From: Mycolicibacterium sp. TY81
GTDB lineage: Bacteria; Actinomycetota; Actinomycetes; Mycobacteriales; Mycobacteriaceae
NCBI RefSeq assembly: GCF_018326285.1
Contig: NZ_AP023362.1
Location: forward strand, 3,038,001 to 3,102,000
Direction: 5' to 3'
Length of the DNA: 64,000 nucleotides
Shown here: positions 9,744 through 18,699 of the stretch, piece after piece
Numbering within the stretch: position 1 is the stretch's first letter
How the letters are laid out: each line of letters begins with the position of its first letter
The notes under the pieces: model-generated
Databases searched by the model: none
Told to the model about the DNA's origin: nothing
Seen by the model: the letters and a program-made list of their open reading frames with translations, nothing else
Program-made: the position numbers and the translations under genes

Positions 9744-10901
9744 ATGTTGAGTACGCAGGCCGGCATAACCGATGGCTTCGTGACCGCGCTCGGCGAACGC
9801 GCCGCCGAGGCCGAAAAACTCCGGCGCCTTCCGGACGACACCGTGCGCGACCTGATCGCGTCCGGGTTCACCGAACTTCTGGTGCCCGCGCGTTTCGGCG
9901 GACAGCAGGCGCCGTTCCCCGACATCCTCGACCCGGTACGCCGACTTGCCCACGGCTGCACCTCGAGCGCCTGGACCATCGGCTTCCTCACGCTGCACAA
10001 CTGGATGCTGGCGCTGTTCGGCGAGCAGGCCCAGCAGGAGGCGTTCGAGAGCCGCCCCTTCCTGGCGCCCGCACCGCTGGCCCCCACCGGCAGAGGACTG
10101 CCGGTCGACGGCGGCATCCGACTGTCCGGGCGCTGGTCCTGGGCCACCGGGGTGATGCACGGCAACTGGATCATCGTCGCCGCGCTCTGCGGGCCCGATG
10201 ACGGCATCTACCCCGCCCTGGCGCTCCTGCCGATCAGTGCCATCACCGTCGAGGACGTCTGGCACACCGACGGCATGCGAGCCACCGGATCCAACGACGT
10301 CGTCGCCACGGACGTCTTCGTGCCCGAGCACCGACTGGTCAAGGTGACCGACATCTACGCCGGCACCGCGCCCGGCGCCGGACTGCATGACAGCGCCACC
10401 TACCGCTGGCCGATGGTGCCGGCGCTGGCCCTGCTCGCCGCCATGCCCGCCCTGGGCAGCGCCGAGAGGGTCACCGAGAACTACGCGCAACGGCTGGCCG
10501 AGCGGGTGCTGCCGTACGAGGGCGTCATGCAGAAGGACAAGCCAATCGCCCAGGCGCACTTGGCCGGAGCACAGGTGCGGTTGCGGTCACTGCGCGCACT
10601 GCTCGCCGACACCGTCGGGGAGATCGAGGAGATCGTCGTCGCCGGCGATCCCGTGGAGAAGCCGGTGCGCGCACAGGCCCGGCTGACGGCCGCGCACATC
10701 GTGGCCGAATCGCGGGCGGTGATCGGTGACCTGATGGGCGCCGGCGGAGCCAGCATCCATTTCCTGGCCAGCCCGATGCAGCGGTTCAAGCGCGACGTCG
10801 ACGTGTTGGCCGGGCACGTCGTCTTCGATTACGACACCAGCCGGGAACTGGCCGGCGCACTCACGCTCGGGATGAAGATCCCGCGGACGTCGATGATCTG
10901 A
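9744..10901 (+). CDS. acyl-CoA-dehydrogenase-fold flavin monooxygenase (HsaA-like)
   Basis: The 385-residue protein has the acyl-CoA dehydrogenase fold but looks like the group D flavin monooxygenase branch (HsaA, HpaB-like). It has LVPARFGG near residue 48, CTSSAWTIGFLTLHNW near residue 72, SGRWSWATGV near residue 129, and the RATGSNDVVATDVFVP turn near residue 180. Such enzymes use reduced flavin from a partner reductase to hydroxylate aromatic rings. A desaturase-type activity cannot be excluded. It is preceded by its likely TetR regulator. No flavin reductase gene is adjacent, unless the deazaflavin-type protein downstream has an electron-transfer role. Confidence 0.75.
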   Translation: MLSTQAGITDGFVTALGERAAEAEKLRRLPDDTVRDLIASGFTELLVPARFGGQQAPFPDILDPVRRLAHGCTSSAWTIGFLTLHNWMLALFGEQAQQEAFESRPFLAPAPLAPTGRGLPVDGGIRLSGRWSWATGVMHGNWIIVAALCGPDDGIYPALALLPISAITVEDVWHTDGMRATGSNDVVATDVFVPEHRLVKVTDIYAGTAPGAGLHDSATYRWPMVPALALLAAMPALGSAERVTENYAQRLAERVLPYEGVMQKDKPIAQAHLAGAQVRLRSLRALLADTVGEIEEIVVAGDPVEKPVRAQARLTAAHIVAESRAVIGDLMGAGGASIHFLASPMQRFKRDVDVLAGHVVFDYDTSRELAGALTLGMKIPRTSMI

Positions 10902-10927
10902 TGAACACGAGGGTGTGAAATAGCCAG

Positions 10928-11314
10928 ATGCCAAACCCACAGCCCGCTTTCACCAACTTCTTCCAGAAGCGGATCGCCAATCCCGTCATGCGGCGGTTGC
11001 CGTTTCAGACGCTACTCGAGACCACAGGGCGCAAGTCCGGTGAACCCCGTCGCACTCCGCTGGGCGGCAAGATCGTCGACGGGCAGTTCTGGTTCGTCTC
11101 GGAATTCGGTGAGAAGTCCCAGTACATCCGCAACATCCAGGCTGATCCCCGGGTTCGGGTGCGGTTGCATGGCAGATGGCACAGCGGGACTGCGCACCTG
11201 GTACCCGACGATGACGCGGCCGCGCGACTTCGCGAATTGCCGCAGTTCAACAGCTTCGGGGTACGCACGTTCGGCACCAACCTGCTGACCGTGCGCGTCG
11301 ACCTGGACGGTTAG
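10928..11314 (+). CDS. deazaflavin (F420)-dependent nitroreductase-family protein
   Basis: This 128-residue small split-barrel protein belongs to the Ddn/FDOR family. It shows LLETTGRKSGEPRRTPL near residue 28, the family's usual F420/phosphate-contact region, then FWFVSEFGEKSQYIRNIQAD near residue 53 and a RVRVRLHGRWHSGTAHLV strand pair. Family members use F420H2 to reduce quinones and nitro compounds, and some bind fatty acids or haem instead. It lies 26 bases after the monooxygenase gene and is probably co-transcribed. Confidence 0.85.
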   Translation: MPNPQPAFTNFFQKRIANPVMRRLPFQTLLETTGRKSGEPRRTPLGGKIVDGQFWFVSEFGEKSQYIRNIQADPRVRVRLHGRWHSGTAHLVPDDDAAARLRELPQFNSFGVRTFGTNLLTVRVDLDG

Positions 11315-11359
11315 GCCGCGCCAATCTCCGTCGGGTCATTGACATCGGTCCATAAGTAA

Positions 11360-11379
11360 AACTAACGTTATTTTTAGTT
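11360..11379. promoter_or_regulatory. inverted repeat, candidate operator before the dioxygenase operon
   Basis: AACTAA (11360-11365) and TTAGTT (11374-11379) form an inverted repeat with an 8-base spacer. A smaller perfect palindrome, TAACGTTA (11363-11370), lies inside. The AT-rich block stands out from its GC-rich surroundings and is 25-45 bases before ATG 11404. Confidence 0.5.
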
Positions 11380-11403
11380 CCAGGGCCACGTACAGGAGCA
11401 AGC

Positions 11404-12519
11404 ATGGAATCATTCGTCCACCTGCGCAAAGGCAAAACTCCCAAGCGAGTGCACGCCGACCTCGATGGGCTCAAGGACGACGAACTCGGGCGCGGCGGCT
11501 TCGTCGGGCGTACCGCGAACATGTACCGGCGCAACGACCCCACCGCATACCGCACCGTCGGCCCGCTCCGGCCCACAGACGTGCTGTCCTCCGAATTGAA
11601 GCCCTCGGATGCGACCGACGCGGCGGGCGCTCCCCTGCTGATGTTCTCCAACGCCGACTGCCAGGTGCTGCTGAGCCGGCGGAGCACCGAGATGCCGTTC
11701 TTCGTCCGCTACGTCGACGGTGATCTACTCCTGTTCGTACACAAGGGTTCCGGGCTGCTGGAGACCGAATTCGGGCCGCTGCGGTACCGCGAGGGCGACT
11801 GGGTCTACATCCCGAAGGCGTGCACGTTCCGGCAGGTGCCGGATGACGAGTCGACGTGGCTCATGATCCAGGCCACCGATGACTTCCGGGTGCCGCCGGC
11901 CGGGACCTTGGGACGACACTTCCCGTTCGACCCGGCGCAGGTCACCATCCCCGAACCCGAGCCGCTTGAAACTGGCGACGGCCCGCAAAAAGACGGAGAG
12001 TACGAGGTGCGGATGTACCACGCCCCGGTCGATGGGGTTGGGACCACCTCGCTCATCTACCAACACAATCCGCTCGATGTGGAGGGCTGGCGGGGCGACA
12101 ACTTCCCGTTCACCTTCAACATCGAGGACTACACCGTCATCACGTCCGAGAGCGTGCACCTGCCGCCGACCGTGCACCTGTTCATGCAGGCGACCGGCGT
12201 CTACGTTATGAACTTCCTACCCAAGCCGGCCGAGAGCGTGCCGGGTACCGAGCGCACCCCCTGGTACCACCGCAACGTCGACTACGACGAGATCGCGTTC
12301 TTCCACTCCGGCTCGCTGTACGGCATCCCGATGCCGCCGGGCCTGATCTCCCATGCGCCCCAAGGTGTTCACCACGGCGCACCGGAAGCGGCGCGGGAGC
12401 GCGCCCGCCGCAAGTTCGACCAGTACGACCGCGTCGACTGGTCGGTGATCGCCATCGATACGCGCCGACGTCTCACACCCTCCGCCGAAATCCTTGCCAA
12501 TGATCTGGGGCAGCACTGA
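11404..12519 (+). CDS. homogentisate 1,2-dioxygenase-like cupin protein
   Basis: The 371-residue protein has the two-cupin layout of homogentisate dioxygenases: an N-terminal half with DLLLFVHKGSGLLETEFGPL near residue 108 and GDWVYIPKACTFRQVP near residue 131, then a C-terminal catalytic-like half with NVDYDEIAFFHSGS, LISHAPQGVHHGAPE and AIDTRRRLTPS. Glu in DYDE and the His residues of HAPQGVHH are candidate Fe(II) ligands. It is shorter than genuine HmgA (about 440 residues), and no fumarylacetoacetase or maleylacetoacetate isomerase is nearby. The true substrate may therefore be another ring. It starts an overlapping catabolic operon. Confidence 0.75.
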   Translation: MESFVHLRKGKTPKRVHADLDGLKDDELGRGGFVGRTANMYRRNDPTAYRTVGPLRPTDVLSSELKPSDATDAAGAPLLMFSNADCQVLLSRRSTEMPFFVRYVDGDLLLFVHKGSGLLETEFGPLRYREGDWVYIPKACTFRQVPDDESTWLMIQATDDFRVPPAGTLGRHFPFDPAQVTIPEPEPLETGDGPQKDGEYEVRMYHAPVDGVGTTSLIYQHNPLDVEGWRGDNFPFTFNIEDYTVITSESVHLPPTVHLFMQATGVYVMNFLPKPAESVPGTERTPWYHRNVDYDEIAFFHSGSLYGIPMPPGLISHAPQGVHHGAPEAARERARRKFDQYDRVDWSVIAIDTRRRLTPSAEILANDLGQH

Positions 12520-12550
12520 TGAGCGCTTGCGCGAAGAAGAGAGAGCACTG

Positions 12551-13741
12551 ATGACAACCGCCGAAGCACCCGTCAAGCACGACTACGACCGCATCCCGTA
12601 TCTGGTTGCGTACCAGAACAACTCGGCAGTGCGCGATGTGTACGGCGGCGTGGCGGAGTTGGTGGTGCTGGAAAGCTACCTGCTGAAGCCGAAAGCCAAG
12701 CCGAGTGACACGGTGCTGGTGTTCATGCACCCCATCGGGGGCGGCGCCTACCTGCCGATGATCAACGCACTGGCGCGCGCCGGCCACCACGTCATCTACT
12801 GCAACAGCCGCTTCCGCGGCACCGACTCGGCATTGCTGATGGAGAAGGTGGTCGAGGATCTCGGTGAGTGCATCAAGGATGCCAAGAACCGGCTGGGCTA
12901 CGCGAAGGTGGTCCTCGCCGGGTGGAGCGGCGGCGGCTCGCTGTCGGTCTTCTACCAGCAGCAGGCGCAGCACCCGACGGTGACGGCCAGTCCCTCCGGG
13001 GACGGGCCGGACCTGACGAAGCTGGGCCTGATCCCGGCGGACGGTCTCATGCTGCTGGCCGCCCACATCAGCCGCCACGGCACCATGACCGAGTGGATGG
13101 ACGCCTCGATCCTCGATGAGAACGACCCGTCGAAGCGCGATCCCGAACTCGATCTCTACAACCCGGACAACCCCAACCAACCGCCGTACTCCCCCGAGTT
13201 CCTGCAGCGGTACCACGAGGCACAGATCGCCCGGAACCGGCGAATCACCAAGTGGGTCAAGGAAAAGCTCGCCGAGCTCAAGGCGGCGGGGCGGCCCGAT
13301 GACGAGTTCGCGTTCGTCGTGCACGGCACCATGGCCGACCCGCGCTGGCTCGACCCGACGGTCGATCCCAACGAACGCACCCCGGGACAGTGCTATCTGG
13401 GGGATCCTCGAGTGGTGAACATGAGCCCCGTCGGCCTGGCCCGATTCTGTACGTTGCGCAGCTGGCTGTCGCAGTGGAGTTACGACGACGCCAACGGTGA
13501 CGCCGTGAAGGCGGGTCCGGACATCGCGGTGCCGACACTGGTGATCGGCAACCTCGCCGACGACGCCTGCACGCCCAGCCACACGCGGCGGCTCTACGAG
13601 GCGATCGGGCATCCGGACAAGGAGATGCACGAGATTCCCGGCGCCAACCACTACTACTCCGGACCGGATCAGCGCGGCACGCTGCGGCAGGCCGTCGGCA
13701 TCTGCACGGACTGGCTGCACCAGCGGGGGTTTTCGCTGTGA
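12551..13741 (+). CDS. alpha/beta hydrolase
   Basis: The 396-residue enzyme has an alpha/beta-hydrolase core. An oxyanion-side FMHPIGGGAYLP segment near residue 57 and the nucleophile elbow AGWSGGGS near residue 121 are visible. A late acid (LADDACTP) and the catalytic histidine in PGANHYYSGPDQ near residue 370 complete the triad. A long insertion between nucleophile and acid could form a cap domain. An upstream frame from 12494 overlaps the cupin gene; ATG 12551 follows GAGAGAG and is preferred. A role cleaving a ring-fission product or lactone is inferred from its position between the cupin dioxygenase and the CoA-transferase. Confidence 0.8.
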   Translation: MTTAEAPVKHDYDRIPYLVAYQNNSAVRDVYGGVAELVVLESYLLKPKAKPSDTVLVFMHPIGGGAYLPMINALARAGHHVIYCNSRFRGTDSALLMEKVVEDLGECIKDAKNRLGYAKVVLAGWSGGGSLSVFYQQQAQHPTVTASPSGDGPDLTKLGLIPADGLMLLAAHISRHGTMTEWMDASILDENDPSKRDPELDLYNPDNPNQPPYSPEFLQRYHEAQIARNRRITKWVKEKLAELKAAGRPDDEFAFVVHGTMADPRWLDPTVDPNERTPGQCYLGDPRVVNMSPVGLARFCTLRSWLSQWSYDDANGDAVKAGPDIAVPTLVIGNLADDACTPSHTRRLYEAIGHPDKEMHEIPGANHYYSGPDQRGTLRQAVGICTDWLHQRGFSL

Positions 13742-14940
13742 CGACGGGTGCTCTGGACGGCATCCGGGTGCTCGAACTCGGCACCTTGATCTCCGGTCCG
13801 TTCGCCGGCCGGCTGCTCGGCGACATGGGCGCCGAGGTCCTCAAGATCGAGTTGCCGTCGGCCCCCGATCCGCTCCGGACCTGGGGCCAGGCCGAGCTCG
13901 ACGGCCACCGGTTCTTCTGGACGGTCCACGCGCGCAACAAGAAAGCGGTGACGCTCGACCTGCGCACCGCGCGCGGCCGGGAGCTGTTCCTCGACCTCGT
14001 CGAGCAGTCCGATGTGATCGTGGAGAATTTCCGGCCCGGCACGCTCGAGAAATGGAACCTGGGTTACGACGTTCTGCGCGAACGCAATCGGGGCATCATC
14101 CTGGTGCGGGTGTCGGGCTACGGCCAGACGGGTCCCGACGCCGGGAAGGCCGGCTACGCGTCGGTCGCCGAGGCGGCGAGCGGGCTGCGGCACATGAACG
14201 GTTTCCCCGGCGGTCCCCCGCCGCGACTCGCGTTGTCGCTGGGCGACAGCCTCGCCGGCATGTTCGCCGCGCAAGGCGCGCTCGCCGCACTGTACCGGCG
14301 CAGTGTCACCGGCGAGGGCCAGGTCGTGGATACGGCACTCACCGAAAGTTGTTTGGCCATCCAGGAATCCACCATTCCGGACTACGACATCGGCGGCGTG
14401 GTGCGCGGACCGTCGGGCACCCGGCTCGAAGGTATCGCGCCGTCGAACATCTACCAGAGCGCGAACGGCAGCTGGGTGGTGATCGCGGCCAATCAGGACA
14501 CGGTGTTCCGGCGGCTCTGTCAGGCCATGGACCGGCCCGAACTGGCGACCGACGAACGGTTCGCCGACCATCTGGCGCGTGGCCGCAACCAGGACGAACT
14601 CGACAAGATCATCGGCGACTGGGCAGCGCAGCGGGAGCCCCACGACATCATCGCCACCCTGTCGGAGGCCGGCGTGATCAGTGGGCCCATCAACACTGTC
14701 GCCGAGGTGGTACAAGACCCACAACTGCAGGCACGCAACATGATTGCCGACCACTGGGACGAACGGGTGCAACGCAATGTGAAGGGTCCCGGCGTCGTCC
14801 CGGTGCTCTCGGACACGCCCGGCACCATCCGCAACGGTGGCTCGGCGCGGCCAGGCCAGGACAACGCGGAGGTGTTCGGCCGTCTCCTCGGTCTCGATGC
14901 CGGGCAGTTGTCGGCACTGCGCGAGGAGGGTGTGTTGTGA
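13738..14940 (+). CDS. class III (CaiB/BaiF) CoA-transferase
   Basis: The 400-residue protein matches the family III CoA-transferases. The N-terminal motif reads LDGIRVLELGTLISGPFAGR, followed by LGDMGAEVLKIE, KKAVTLDLRTARGRELFLDL and the VIVENFRPG signature. The proposed catalytic Asp lies in SLGDSLAGMFAAQGAL around residue 165. These enzymes move CoA from an acyl-CoA to a free acid such as a branched dicarboxylate. The GTG start overlaps the hydrolase stop by four bases, so it is translationally coupled. The HMG-CoA-lyase-like gene directly downstream suggests that a 3-hydroxy-3-methyl dicarboxylyl-CoA or similar is made here. Confidence 0.88.
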   Translation: MTTGALDGIRVLELGTLISGPFAGRLLGDMGAEVLKIELPSAPDPLRTWGQAELDGHRFFWTVHARNKKAVTLDLRTARGRELFLDLVEQSDVIVENFRPGTLEKWNLGYDVLRERNRGIILVRVSGYGQTGPDAGKAGYASVAEAASGLRHMNGFPGGPPPRLALSLGDSLAGMFAAQGALAALYRRSVTGEGQVVDTALTESCLAIQESTIPDYDIGGVVRGPSGTRLEGIAPSNIYQSANGSWVVIAANQDTVFRRLCQAMDRPELATDERFADHLARGRNQDELDKIIGDWAAQREPHDIIATLSEAGVISGPINTVAEVVQDPQLQARNMIADHWDERVQRNVKGPGVVPVLSDTPGTIRNGGSARPGQDNAEVFGRLLGLDAGQLSALREEGVL

Positions 14941-15842
14941 CCGACCTGCCGGCCCACGTGACCGTCCGCGAGGTCTGCCTGCGCGACGGCCTGCAACTCG
15001 AAGACCCGATTCCGTTGTCCGCCAAGCTCGAACTGCTCGAGGCCATCGTTGCCACCGGTGTGCAGGAGGTCGAGGCCACCGCATTCGTCTCACCGTCCAA
15101 GGTGCCCGCACTGGCCGATGCCGCCGAATTGGCCGCGGCGCTGGACGCTTTTCCCAACGTCGAGTTCTCCGCGCTCGTGGCGGGGGCCGGCGGCGCCGGC
15201 CGTGCGCTGGCGGCCGGCATGCGGTCGCTGGAATACGTGGTGTCCGCCGCGGACGGGCACAGCCGGGCGAACGTCGGGCGCTCGACGGCCGATTCGACGG
15301 CCCTGATCTCCGACATCGTCGGCCTGGCCCACGACAGCGGCGCCAGCGCCGAAGTCATCATCGCCACCGCCTGGGACTGCCCCTTCGACGGACCGACCGA
15401 CCCGGGCCGGGTGGTCGATATCGCCGCGGCAGCAATGGAATTCGGGGCGGATCGGGTGGCCATCGCCGACACCATCGGCACCACCACCCCGCGGCGTGTC
15501 AGCGACCTGATCAGCCGCGTCCGCCCGGTCATCGGAGACCTGCCGCTCGGCGCGCACTTCCACAACACGCGGGGCTCCGGCCTGGCCAGCGCCTACGCCG
15601 CCGTGCAGGCCGGTGTGACGCGACTCGACGCGTCGGTGGGCGGCCTGGGCGGCTGCCCGTTCGCACCCGGCGCGACCGGCAACATCGCGACCGAAGACCT
15701 GGTCTACCTGTTGCGGGACAGCGACATCGACACCGGCATCGACCTGGACCTGGCGATCGACGCGGCCATGGTGGCGCAGCGTGTTGTGGGCCATGAGCTG
15801 CCCAGCGCCCTGCTGCGCGCCGGCGACCGGCTGCTGGGCTGA
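14937..15842 (+). CDS. hydroxymethylglutaryl-CoA lyase-like enzyme
   Basis: The 301-residue TIM-barrel lyase cleaves 3-hydroxy-3-methylacyl-CoA thioesters into acetyl-CoA plus a keto product. It has the start motif VREVCLRDGLQ (catalytic Arg-Asp), SPSKVPALADA near residue 50, a metal-binding HFHNTRG near residue 205, and the HMG-CoA lyase signature GLGGCPFAPGATGN near residue 237 with its cysteine. The GTG start overlaps the CoA-transferase stop by four bases. The pairing matches leucine- or isoprenoid-like degradation, but no methylcrotonyl-CoA carboxylase is near, so the substrate may differ from HMG-CoA. Confidence 0.88.
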   Translation: MTDLPAHVTVREVCLRDGLQLEDPIPLSAKLELLEAIVATGVQEVEATAFVSPSKVPALADAAELAAALDAFPNVEFSALVAGAGGAGRALAAGMRSLEYVVSAADGHSRANVGRSTADSTALISDIVGLAHDSGASAEVIIATAWDCPFDGPTDPGRVVDIAAAAMEFGADRVAIADTIGTTTPRRVSDLISRVRPVIGDLPLGAHFHNTRGSGLASAYAAVQAGVTRLDASVGGLGGCPFAPGATGNIATEDLVYLLRDSDIDTGIDLDLAIDAAMVAQRVVGHELPSALLRAGDRLLG

Positions 15843-15844
15843 GC

Positions 15845-16474
15845 ATGCCCACCGCAAATTTGACCGCCAAGGGCCGACAGACCCGCGAGGCCATCGAACT
15901 CGCCGCCCGGAAGCTGTTCGCCGAGCGGGGCTTTCACGGCACCACGCTGGCCGACATCACGTCGGCTGCCGGAAAGTCGTCGGCGGTGTTCTACCGCTAT
16001 TTCGACGACAAGGAGGACCTGCTGGCCGAGCTGGCCGAGTCTTTCCTGCACGACATCGTCACCCCGTCGGGGATGAGTGTGCCGCTGCCGGAGTCCCCCG
16101 AGGACACCGAGTACTTCACCACCGTGGTGACGGGGTACTGGAACCTCTTCAAGCAGAACATCGGCATCATGATCGCGGTCGCCCAGCTGGGCGCCACGCA
16201 GCCGCGCTTCGCCAAGGTACAGAACGAGTTCCGGCGCTTCGGGATGGACCTGGTCGCCGATTCGGTCCGCCACGCCACGGAGCAAGGCCATGCGCAGGGC
16301 ATCCACCCCGGGCAGCGCCTCGATCCCGAACACATCGCCGCGGCGATTTCGCTGCTGTTCGAGAACTTCACCGTCGTGGTGGTCGGCAACCCGGACTCCG
16401 GGCTGCAGATCAGCGACGAGGACGCCATCACCACCCTGTCGACCATCTGGAAGAAAACCCTGTACGGCTTCTGA
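15845..16474 (+). CDS. TetR-family transcriptional regulator
   Basis: The 209-residue protein has a typical TetR DNA-binding domain: TREAIELAARKLFAERGFHG at residues 13-32, then TTLADITSAAGKSSAVFYRYF with the recognition helix. The C-terminal helical ligand domain resembles the TetR_C group with an aromatic-rich helix (YFTTVVTGYWNLFKQN). It begins two bases after the lyase stop and ends 18 bases before the ACAD gene, embedded in the operon it probably represses. The inverted repeat at 11360-11379 is a candidate site. Confidence 0.88.
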   Translation: MPTANLTAKGRQTREAIELAARKLFAERGFHGTTLADITSAAGKSSAVFYRYFDDKEDLLAELAESFLHDIVTPSGMSVPLPESPEDTEYFTTVVTGYWNLFKQNIGIMIAVAQLGATQPRFAKVQNEFRRFGMDLVADSVRHATEQGHAQGIHPGQRLDPEHIAAAISLLFENFTVVVVGNPDSGLQISDEDAITTLSTIWKKTLYGF

Positions 16475-16492
16475 CCGACGAAAGAGATCACC

Positions 16493-17731
16493 GTGGATTT
16501 CGCTCTACCGGAACACCTTCCGGGCCTGCTGGCAGAGATGGATGCCTTCATCGAGGCGGAGATCAAACCGCTGGAACGAGAGAACCTGCAGTACTTCGAC
16601 CGGCGCCGGGAATTCGCCCGTACGGACCTCGAGAACGGCGGTGTGCCCACCCGGGAATGGGAGGATCTGCTCGACGAGATGCGCCGCCGTGCCGACGCAG
16701 CCGGATGGCTGCGCTACGGCCTGCCCAGCGAGTTCGGTGGCCGCGACGGCACCAATCTGGACATGGCCGTCATCCGGGAACACCTGGCGCACAAGGGCCT
16801 CGGCCTGCACAACGACCTGCAGGACGAGTCATCGATCGTCGGCAACTTCCCGCAGGTCATCATGATGAGCCGGTTCGGCACCCCGGCGCAGCAAGCCGAA
16901 TGGGTCGAGGCCATGATCACCGGTGAACGGTCGATGGCGTTCGGGCTCACCGAACCCGACCACGGCAGCGACGCCACCTGGCTCGAGACCACGGCGGTCC
17001 GGGACGGTGACGGGTGGATCATCAACGGCCGCAAGCGCTGGAACACCGGAGTGCACCGCGCCACCCACGACCTGATCTTCGCCCGCACGTCGGGGGATCC
17101 CGGGCAGGCGGTCGGTATCACCGCGTTCCTCGTGCCCACCGACACCCCCGGTTTCACCGTGCCGTACTACTGGTGGACGTTCAACATGCCGAGCGACCAC
17201 GGCGAGGTCGAACTGAACGATGTTCGGGTGCCGGCTGATGCGGTGCTCGGCGAGGTGGACCACGGCTTGGAGGTCGGCCAGACGTTCCTGCACGAGAACC
17301 GCATCCGTCAGGCCGCCAGCAGTCTGGGCGCCGCGCAGTACTGCATCGACCGGGCCGCGCAGTACGCCGGCGAGCGCGTCGTCTTCGGTAAGCCCCTGGC
17401 GGTGAACCAGGCCGTGCAGTGGCCGCTGGCCGAGCTGCAGACCGAGGCCCAGATGGTCCGGCTGCTGGTGTATTACGCCGCCTGGCACCTCGATCGGGAT
17501 CACCACATGGAGGTTTCCGACAAGGTGTCGATGGCCAATTACCGCGCCAACAGACTGGTATGCGAGGCGGCCGACCGAGCCATGCAGATCCACGGTGGCG
17601 TCGGCTACAGCCGGCACGAGCCGTTCGAGCACATCTACCGGCACCACCGCCGCTACCGGATCACCGAAGGGGCGGAAGAGATTCAGATTCGCCGGGTGGC
17701 GCAGCGGATGCTGAAGTTCGGGCGCAAGTGA
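16493..17731 (+). CDS. acyl-CoA dehydrogenase (ACAD10/11- or LvaC-like partner)
   Basis: This 412-residue acyl-CoA dehydrogenase starts at GTG. It shows AFGLTEPDHGSDATWLETTA near residue 144, NGRKRWNTGVHRATHDLIFA near residue 178, and the C-terminal QIHGGVGYSRHEPFEHIYRH then RITEGAEEIQIRRVAQRML. The family oxidises acyl-CoA with FAD. The following two genes overlap by four bases each and encode a kinase-like protein and a small protein. This resembles the LvaC-LvaA-LvaB set, in which an ACAD homologue works on phosphorylated 4-hydroxyacyl-CoA. That role is an inference from order and families. Confidence 0.88.
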   Translation: MDFALPEHLPGLLAEMDAFIEAEIKPLERENLQYFDRRREFARTDLENGGVPTREWEDLLDEMRRRADAAGWLRYGLPSEFGGRDGTNLDMAVIREHLAHKGLGLHNDLQDESSIVGNFPQVIMMSRFGTPAQQAEWVEAMITGERSMAFGLTEPDHGSDATWLETTAVRDGDGWIINGRKRWNTGVHRATHDLIFARTSGDPGQAVGITAFLVPTDTPGFTVPYYWWTFNMPSDHGEVELNDVRVPADAVLGEVDHGLEVGQTFLHENRIRQAASSLGAAQYCIDRAAQYAGERVVFGKPLAVNQAVQWPLAELQTEAQMVRLLVYYAAWHLDRDHHMEVSDKVSMANYRANRLVCEAADRAMQIHGGVGYSRHEPFEHIYRHHRRYRITEGAEEIQIRRVAQRMLKFGRK

Positions 17732-18699
17732 TCGACGCGCCGGAATTGGCCCGAGCGCTCGCCGCGGTGCTCGAACCGGAGCTCGGCGAGGTCAGCGTCG
17801 AGAACCTGCGGGAACTCACCGGCGGTGCCAGCCGCGCGACGTGGGCGTTCGCGGCGACCACCGCGGCCGACGCCCGCCCATTGATCCTGCGGGTCGGACC
17901 GCCCGACGAAATCCACGCCGGCATGGAGCTCGAGGCCGCCGCGCTGTCCCGGGCCGCGGCCACGGGCGCGCCCGTGCCCCGGGTGCTGGCGGCCAGCAAC
18001 TCACCGGAGGCCCTCGGCAGTCCGTTCCTGGTGTGCGATTTCGTACCCGGGGAGACCATCGTCCGCAAGATCCAGCGCGCACTCGACGACGACGGCCGGA
18101 CCACCCTTCTCGGGCAATGCGCCGCAGCGCTGGCGGCGATCCACCGCGCCGACCCCACCGGCATCGGGCTGTCGAGCGAAGACCAACTGAGTTCATGGCG
18201 GCGCGAACTCGACGAGATCGGTGACACCACAGCCACTTTCGAGTGGGCCTTCCGCTGGTTGGCGCGCAACCAGCCGGCGGACACCGGCGGTGCGGTGTTG
18301 GTGCACGGCGACTTCCGGATGGGCAACCTGATCGTCGACGGCAGCCGGCTGGCGGCAGTGCTGGATTGGGAGCTCACCCATCTGGGCTCGCGCGCCGAGG
18401 ACCTGGCCTGGTTCTGCATTCGGGCCTGGCGCTTCGGGGCGCCGCGGACGCTGGACGCCGGCGGCCTGGGCCGCATCGAGGACTTCCTGACCGCCTATGA
18501 GCACTCCAGCGGAATCACTCTGGACCGCAAGGCCTTTCACTGGTGGCTGGTGTCCGCCACCTTGCGCTGGGGCATCATCTGCCGGTATCAGGCGCAGCGC
18601 CACCTGTCCGGACAGGCCAGGTCGGTGGAGTTGGCGACCATCGGCCGGCGGGTGTGTGAAACCGAATGGGACCTGCTCAACCTCGTGGCGGCCCGATGA
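17728..18699 (+). CDS. aminoglycoside-phosphotransferase-fold kinase (LvaA / ACAD10-like)
   Basis: The 323-residue protein has the protein-kinase-like fold of the APH family: a beta-rich N-lobe (ENLRELTGGASRATWAF near residue 28), a hinge-region ADPTGIGL loop, and the Brenner motif VLVHGDFRMGNLIV near residue 190. The metal-binding LDWELTHLGSRAEDLAWF follows near residue 211. Proteins of this group next to an ACAD phosphorylate hydroxyacyl-CoA rather than antibiotics, as shown for LvaA in Pseudomonas putida. Both ends overlap neighbouring genes by four bases. Drug resistance is unlikely. Confidence 0.85.
   Translation: MIDAPELARALAAVLEPELGEVSVENLRELTGGASRATWAFAATTAADARPLILRVGPPDEIHAGMELEAAALSRAAATGAPVPRVLAASNSPEALGSPFLVCDFVPGETIVRKIQRALDDDGRTTLLGQCAAALAAIHRADPTGIGLSSEDQLSSWRRELDEIGDTTATFEWAFRWLARNQPADTGGAVLVHGDFRMGNLIVDGSRLAAVLDWELTHLGSRAEDLAWFCIRAWRFGAPRTLDAGGLGRIEDFLTAYEHSSGITLDRKAFHWWLVSATLRWGIICRYQAQRHLSGQARSVELATIGRRVCETEWDLLNLVAAR

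Noticed and set aside
17728..18699. Aminoglycoside resistance gene
   Set aside because: The APH fold is next to an ACAD and a small partner; this subgroup is metabolic.
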